Positions 13,785-18,229 of a stretch of DNA of 18,229 bases are shown piece by piece; the stretch's first letter is position 1; each line of letters starts with the position of its first letter. Both the position numbers and the translations under genes were made by a program. The DNA lies in contig CBFHIO010000013.1 of NCBI GenBank assembly GCA_965656035.1, forward strand, positions 1-18,229. Reading direction: 5' to 3'. The stretch is from SCGC-AAA076-P13 sp965656035 (lineage in GTDB: Bacteria; Pseudomonadota; Gammaproteobacteria; Magnimaribacterales; D2472). The notes under the pieces were generated by a model. The model worked only from the letters and a program-made list of their open reading frames with translations, was not told the origin of the DNA and ran no database searches.

Positions 13785-15029
13785 ATGATCGATATAAAAT
13801 ATTTAAGAGATGACATTAATTCTGTAAGAAAGTCTCTTGAAAGACGAGGTTATACTTTAGATATAGAAAAATTTAATTCCCTTGATTCTGATAGAAAAAA
13901 ACTTCAAGTTAATGTTGAGAATCTTCAATCTACTAGAAAAAAATTATCTCAGGCTTTTGGTGAGCTTAAGGCTTCAGACTCTGACACATCTTCACTTAAG
14001 AAAGAAATTGATAGCGTTAATGACAATCTTAAGAAAGAAAATGATTTGCTAAATTCTTTACTAGAAGAACTTAATGTTTTTCTTTTAGACATACCAAACA
14101 TCCCGGACGAATCAACACCAAATGGTTTAAATGAAAATGAAAATGTATTAATTAGAAAATTTGGAGATATAACCTCAAATAATAAGGTTGATCACATTGA
14201 TTTAACAAAAAAAATTGATACTGATTTGGCTTCTAAATTAGCCGGCTCAAGGTTTGCTGTACTAAAGGGTAGCTTAGCCAAACTTCAAAGAGCTTTAATT
14301 TCTATGATGCTAGATGTTGCGCATAAAAATGGTTATGAAGAATATTACTTACCATATATGGCAAATAGAGATTCTTTAATTGGAACAGGAAATTTACCTA
14401 AATTTGAAGAAGATTTATTTAAAACATCTGAAAATCTTTACTTAATCCCAACAGGTGAGGTTCCCCTTACTAATATTTACAGAGATGTTGTTTTAAATGA
14501 AGATCAGTTACCTATAAAGCTAACCTCGCATACACCATGCTTTAGATCAGAGGCTGGCAGTTATGGTAAAGATACTAAAGGGCTAATAAGACAGCATCAG
14601 TTTGAGAAAATTGAGTTATTTAAAATTGCAAATCCTAAATTTTCAATGGATGAACTAGATGGATTGTTAAAAAATGCTGAAGAAATACTTCAGCTGTTAG
14701 AGCTCCCATATCAAGTAGTTCAATTATGCGCTGGAGATATAGGCTTTTCGTCATGTAAAACCTTTGATATTGAGGTATGGATGCCAAGCCAAAATAAGTA
14801 TAGAGAGATATCTTCTTGTTCTAATTTTAGTGATTTTCAGGCGAGACGTTCTAATATAAAAATTAAATCTAAAGATGGTAAGTATTTTGCTCATACAATT
14901 AATGGCTCAGGTTTGGCTGTTGGAAGAACACTAATAGCTCTCCTAGAAAATAGATATGACGGTTCTAGTTATATTAAATTACCAAGTATTTTAGAAAAGT
15001 ATTATGGCTCTTTAGATTTAGAAATTTAA
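13785..15029 (+). CDS. serS: Seryl-tRNA synthetase
   Basis: The 414-residue class II synthetase charges tRNA-Ser and tRNA-Sec with serine. The N-terminus (MIDIKYLRDDINSVRKSLERRG) leads into the long antiparallel coiled coil (about 30-105) that grips the tRNA long variable arm. Motif 2 is F-R-S-E-A-G-S-Y-G-K-D-T-K-G-L-I-R-Q-H-Q-F near 251-271. Motif 3 is N-G-S-G-L-A-V-G-R-T-L-I-A-L-L-E-N near 376-392 with its catalytic Arg. The preceding T-G-E-V-P-L-T-N is the serine-site loop. Length and domain order are standard, although the family is usually slightly longer (about 425-430). It follows crcB by two bases and closes the ftsK run. No terminator is visible after it. Confidence 0.97.
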   Translation: MIDIKYLRDDINSVRKSLERRGYTLDIEKFNSLDSDRKKLQVNVENLQSTRKKLSQAFGELKASDSDTSSLKKEIDSVNDNLKKENDLLNSLLEELNVFLLDIPNIPDESTPNGLNENENVLIRKFGDITSNNKVDHIDLTKKIDTDLASKLAGSRFAVLKGSLAKLQRALISMMLDVAHKNGYEEYYLPYMANRDSLIGTGNLPKFEEDLFKTSENLYLIPTGEVPLTNIYRDVVLNEDQLPIKLTSHTPCFRSEAGSYGKDTKGLIRQHQFEKIELFKIANPKFSMDELDGLLKNAEEILQLLELPYQVVQLCAGDIGFSSCKTFDIEVWMPSQNKYREISSCSNFSDFQARRSNIKIKSKDGKYFAHTINGSGLAVGRTLIALLENRYDGSSYIKLPSILEKYYGSLDLEI

Positions 15030-15095
15030 TATTCAAGCCATTTAATCTATTAATAAATGTCACTTAAAATTCACAGAAAAAGTGCATTAAAATTC

Positions 15096-15124
15096 TTGTT
15101 AATTTAGAACATAATGTTCATAAT
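15096..15124 (+). promoter_or_regulatory. Promoter with embedded palindromic operator, ahead of the TonB-dependent receptor
   Basis: TTGTTA (15096-15101) and CATAAT (15119-15124) are spaced by exactly 17 bases, a good sigma-70 pair. A perfect palindrome, GAACAT-A-ATGTTC (15107-15119), fills the spacer and touches the -10 box, a position where a bound repressor would block transcription. CATAATG occurs twice, starting at 15110 and 15119. A GAGG ribosome-binding site lies at 15143-15146. Two direct copies of TTAAAATTC (15064-15072 and 15087-15095) stand just upstream of the -35 box. Confidence 0.5.
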
Positions 15125-15154
15125 GCTCTTAATATTTATAACGAGGATATTTCT

Positions 15155-18100
15155 ATGTTTAATAACACTAAGCACCTTTTAACTGGGTTCTTTTTAATTT
15201 CACTATTTTCTTTAAACACCATTGCTTCTAACGATACCACTTCGGCATTGAGAGGAGATGCAGGTGTTGCTGAAGCAACTGTTGTTGTTACCAATTTAGC
15301 TACTGGTATAAGCAAAACAACATCTTCAGATGCTAATGGTGTCTTTTCTGTCGGTAACTTAAAGCCGGGTGGACCATACAAAATTTCTATATCTAAATCA
15401 GGATATGCCACTGAAACATTAGATAATGTATATCTTACTGTTTCTGAGACTGCTAAGGTTTCTGTTGATTTGGTTTTATCAAGTGACATAGATGACGTCG
15501 TTGTTACTGGAACAAGAACAGCATCAGTTCAAACATCGTTAGCTGTTACTGCGCAAGATATTGAAAACATTCCTAGCATTGAGAGATCTATATCTGACTA
15601 CGTTAAAAAAGATTCAAGAATATTTGTAGAAGGAACATCAAGAAATGCAACCATTTCAGTATCAGGTACTAACAACAGATATAACAACTTTACTGTTGAT
15701 GGTATTGAGCAGAATGACCAGCTAGGTCTAAATGCTAACGGTTTCCCATCAGTTAGAAATCCTATTAGTATTGAAACAATAGAACAAATCCAAGTTGACA
15801 TTAGTCCTTTTGATGTTTCAAAAGGTAACTTTACTGGTGCTAGCATCAATGCTGTAACCAAATCGGGTACTAATGAGTTTAAGGGTTCATATTATGAATA
15901 CAGTACTGATGAAGATAACGTTGGTGAGCTAAACGGTCAAAAGCCAAGTCAATTTAGTGATGAAACTAAAGGCTTTACTTTAGGTGGACCAATTATAAAA
16001 GATAAGCTTTTCTTTTTTGCATCACAAGAAGAGTTTACTTCAGTTACTCCTGCTGAACCATATACATATAAGGTTGCTACACAGGCTTTAGTTGATGAAA
16101 TAGCTGCTAAGACAAAAGAACTATATGGATATGATCCAGGTACTACATCTTTCTTACCACCACCAGAAATAGCTGATAAAGAATTGCTTAAATTAGATTG
16201 GTATATTAATGACAGTCACAGACTTGAATACGTCTATAGTTACTCAGAAGACAATACTGTAAGACCTTATAATTACGACATAAGATTTAGCTCTCATTAT
16301 TATAACTATCCTGCAACTACTGAAAAAGATACTTATGCATACTATGGTGATATCTCTGATAATCTTTACGTCCAAGTGAAATACTCTGAAGTTGAATGGG
16401 CAAATGATCAGGATGCTTTAGGCGGTGAAGATTTTCCAGAAGTAAGAATTCTTATTTCTAACCCTGACGGCTCTTTTACAGGAGACGTAAATGAAAACAT
16501 TTTCTTAGGACCAGATAAGTACAGAAGTGCTAACGAAGGTTTTGCTTTTGATGAAATCCTTAATTTAAAAGCTGTATATACAATGGGTGACCATGAAATA
16601 ACGGTAGGCTATGACAGTATTGATAAAGAATTAGGTAACTTATTTATATCAAGAGAAAATGGTGCATACCAGTTTAAAGGTGTTCAAAATTATTATGACG
16701 GCATACCTTCATTCTTTAGATTTAATAAATCTGCTACTGGTGATCCATACTATGCAATGGCTGGATTTAGCGGAACTTTTGAATCTATTTATATTCAAGA
16801 TAAGTACTATCTTTCTGACATACTAACTATAAATTATGGCTTAAGATATGACAGTTTTGAGATGGATATGGGTCCTGCGTATAATGAATATGGTTCAGGT
16901 TTACTTGGTTTTAGAAACGATACTCCTGCAAGCACAAGTATTCTTCAGCCAAGATTTGGATTCCAGCTTGATGCAACTGATCTTGATTTATTTAGCTCAG
17001 ATAGAATCGTTTCTGCTGAATTGAGAGGTGGATACGGTTTATTTGCTGGTAGAGTACCAAATGTATGGCTAGCTAGTCCATTCGCTAATTCAGGTGTTGT
17101 CCAATATGGATCTAGGTATTTCGATCCATGTCAAACAGCAGGAGATAGAACTTGTTTCAAAGCACCTGAAACAATCTATCAAGATTTCCCGTATTCAGAG
17201 TTTGCAAGCACAAGTTCTGCTCAAGCTATAGATCCGAGCTATGACACTCCATCTACTTGGAAATTAAATCTTGAATTACTATTAACTACTGCTAATGGTT
17301 ATGACTTAAAAATTGCATATAACAGAGATGATGCTAAAGATGGTATTGGTTTCTCAGATGCTTCAGCAACTGCAGATCAAGTGGGCAAAACTGGTATTGT
17401 CACATACGATTCTCGTTATGCTTTCTATGTAACTAATGCTGAAGGCACTAGCTCTGATTCAATTACTCTATCGTTAGATAAAGATTTTGATAACGGAGTA
17501 AGTGTTTTTGCAAGTTACACAGGCATTGATGCTGAGTCTGGATGGCAAGGTACTTCATCTCAGCTTTCATCAAACTTAGAGTATATGCCAAGAGTTGATC
17601 TAATGAATGTTGGTGTTGGAAATACTCCATGGGCTGTTGAGAATAGATTGGTAGCTGGGTTAAATTACACAGCTAACATTTTTGCTAACGCTCCAACTAA
17701 TATCTCACTATTCTATAAAGTATATTCTGGAAGAAGATTTAGCTATGTATTTGATGGAATGGATGACGGATACGATGACGCTAGTACTCTTTTATACATA
17801 CCAACAGCTGGCGATCCAAATGTTGTGTATAGCGGAGTTACTGAAGGAGAGGTTCTAAATCATGTAGCTGGTTTAGGCACACCAGGCTCACACGTCAAAG
17901 CTAATACTGGTGAACTTCCTTATACCAGACAGTTAGACATGAGAATCGCTCAAGAAATACCTACAATAAGAGATCATAAATTTGTGATTTACTTTGATTT
18001 ATTAAATGTTCTTAACTATATCAATGAGGATAAAGGACATTCATACTTTCAAAGATACAATACAAGAACTACACTTGATACAAGTGGTTTAGATGATCAG

Positions 18101-18199
18101 GGCAGGATTGTGATCACTGGTGTTGACAACTCTTCTGCTTCTATTGATAGCTATGCTTCAAGATACAGAATGCAATTAGGTTTTACATATAAATTCTAA
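15155..18199 (+). CDS. Oar-like TonB-dependent receptor with N-terminal carboxypeptidase-regulatory domain
   Basis: The 1014-residue outer-membrane protein begins with a signal peptide (about 1-25, ending N-T-I-A-S). A carboxypeptidase-regulatory-like beta-sandwich spans about 30-110 (A-T-V-V-V-T-N...G-V-F-S-V-G-N-L-K-P-G-G-P-Y). A TonB-box-like D-D-V-V-V-T-G-T near 112-119 follows, then the plug (about 120-240, with F-T-V-D-G-I-E-Q-N-D and E-Q-I-Q-V-D-I-S-P-F-D-V). The rest is a large beta-barrel ending in F-T-Y-K-F with the terminal Phe used by the Bam machinery. The layout resembles Myxococcus Oar and similar receptors, which take up large or peptide-derived substrates with energy from TonB-ExbBD. 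No substrate gene is adjacent, so the ligand is unknown. It has its own promoter and candidate operator. Confidence 0.9.
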   Translation: MFNNTKHLLTGFFLISLFSLNTIASNDTTSALRGDAGVAEATVVVTNLATGISKTTSSDANGVFSVGNLKPGGPYKISISKSGYATETLDNVYLTVSETAKVSVDLVLSSDIDDVVVTGTRTASVQTSLAVTAQDIENIPSIERSISDYVKKDSRIFVEGTSRNATISVSGTNNRYNNFTVDGIEQNDQLGLNANGFPSVRNPISIETIEQIQVDISPFDVSKGNFTGASINAVTKSGTNEFKGSYYEYSTDEDNVGELNGQKPSQFSDETKGFTLGGPIIKDKLFFFASQEEFTSVTPAEPYTYKVATQALVDEIAAKTKELYGYDPGTTSFLPPPEIADKELLKLDWYINDSHRLEYVYSYSEDNTVRPYNYDIRFSSHYYNYPATTEKDTYAYYGDISDNLYVQVKYSEVEWANDQDALGGEDFPEVRILISNPDGSFTGDVNENIFLGPDKYRSANEGFAFDEILNLKAVYTMGDHEITVGYDSIDKELGNLFISRENGAYQFKGVQNYYDGIPSFFRFNKSATGDPYYAMAGFSGTFESIYIQDKYYLSDILTINYGLRYDSFEMDMGPAYNEYGSGLLGFRNDTPASTSILQPRFGFQLDATDLDLFSSDRIVSAELRGGYGLFAGRVPNVWLASPFANSGVVQYGSRYFDPCQTAGDRTCFKAPETIYQDFPYSEFASTSSAQAIDPSYDTPSTWKLNLELLLTTANGYDLKIAYNRDDAKDGIGFSDASATADQVGKTGIVTYDSRYAFYVTNAEGTSSDSITLSLDKDFDNGVSVFASYTGIDAESGWQGTSSQLSSNLEYMPRVDLMNVGVGNTPWAVENRLVAGLNYTANIFANAPTNISLFYKVYSGRRFSYVFDGMDDGYDDASTLLYIPTAGDPNVVYSGVTEGEVLNHVAGLGTPGSHVKANTGELPYTRQLDMRIAQEIPTIRDHKFVIYFDLLNVLNYINEDKGHSYFQRYNTRTTLDTSGLDDQGRIVITGVDNSSASIDSYASRYRMQLGFTYKF

Positions 18200-18229
18200 T
18201 TTGTAACTTTAAAATAAAAAAGGCAGTAT

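Noticed and set aside
15061..15085. CACTT/AAGTG as a serS terminator
   Set aside because: A five-base stem around a 14-base loop without a T-run is too weak.
15136..15861. Minus-strand frames over the start of the TonB-dependent receptor (15136-15489, 15598-15861)
   Set aside because: They are opposite a signal peptide, regulatory domain and plug that are clearly coding on the plus strand.
18200..18229. AAAAAAGGC near the right edge as a terminator of the receptor gene
   Set aside because: It could be the left arm of an A-run/GGC hairpin, but the other arm lies beyond the window, so it cannot be supported.

Overview
The window is AT-rich, densely coded DNA from what looks like a streamlined marine gammaproteobacterium, most like the SAR86 group. 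This assignment is an inference from composition, from the gammaproteobacterial order ftsK-lolA-serS, from a very large TonB-dependent receptor, and from the P-II/ammonium-channel and acrylate-reductase genes. No rRNA, tRNA, insertion sequence, prophage or CRISPR array was seen.

Layout. Positions 1-530 (minus) hold the first 176 codons of a microsomal-type epoxide hydrolase that runs off the left edge. Positions 618-1656 (plus) are a tight cluster: a DedA-family membrane protein, a 61-residue membrane protein and the HIT-family nucleotide hydrolase HinT. A 32-codon minus-strand membrane-peptide gene (1653-1751) overlaps the end of hinT. Positions 1857-3288 (plus) encode an Atg22/UMF1-type MFS transporter overlapped by a 62-residue membrane protein. 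These converge on a glycerophosphodiester phosphodiesterase (3290-4021, minus). A PlsC-like acyltransferase (4080-5294, plus) contains a 96-base run of N. It is followed by a bidirectional terminator.

Positions 5418-7611 (minus) form a nitrogen operon: a TorF/Gcw_chp outer-membrane protein, then the P-II protein GlnK, then the ammonium channel AmtB. Ahead of it is an excellent sigma-54 -24/-12 promoter (7657-7674), so the operon should respond to nitrogen limitation. Transcribed the other way is an HSD10-type short-chain dehydrogenase (7739-8509). Next comes a minus-strand operon: trxB (thioredoxin reductase), an AcuI/YhdH-type acryloyl-CoA reductase, and a previously hidden 44-codon membrane-peptide gene. 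The dehydrogenase and this operon converge on an unusual cluster of overlapping palindromes (8502-8535).

Positions 10654-15029 (plus) are a housekeeping run: a short FtsK translocase, a divergent LolA-like lipoprotein carrier, the fluoride channel CrcB and seryl-tRNA synthetase, with overlaps or gaps of a few bases. Positions 15155-18199 hold an Oar-like TonB-dependent receptor. Its promoter carries a perfect palindrome between the -35 and -10 boxes.

I did not find a new defence or mobile system. The best leads are the sigma-54 promoter joined to the outer-membrane/GlnK/AmtB operon, two short membrane-peptide genes, the palindrome cluster at 8502-8535, and the candidate operator ahead of the receptor.
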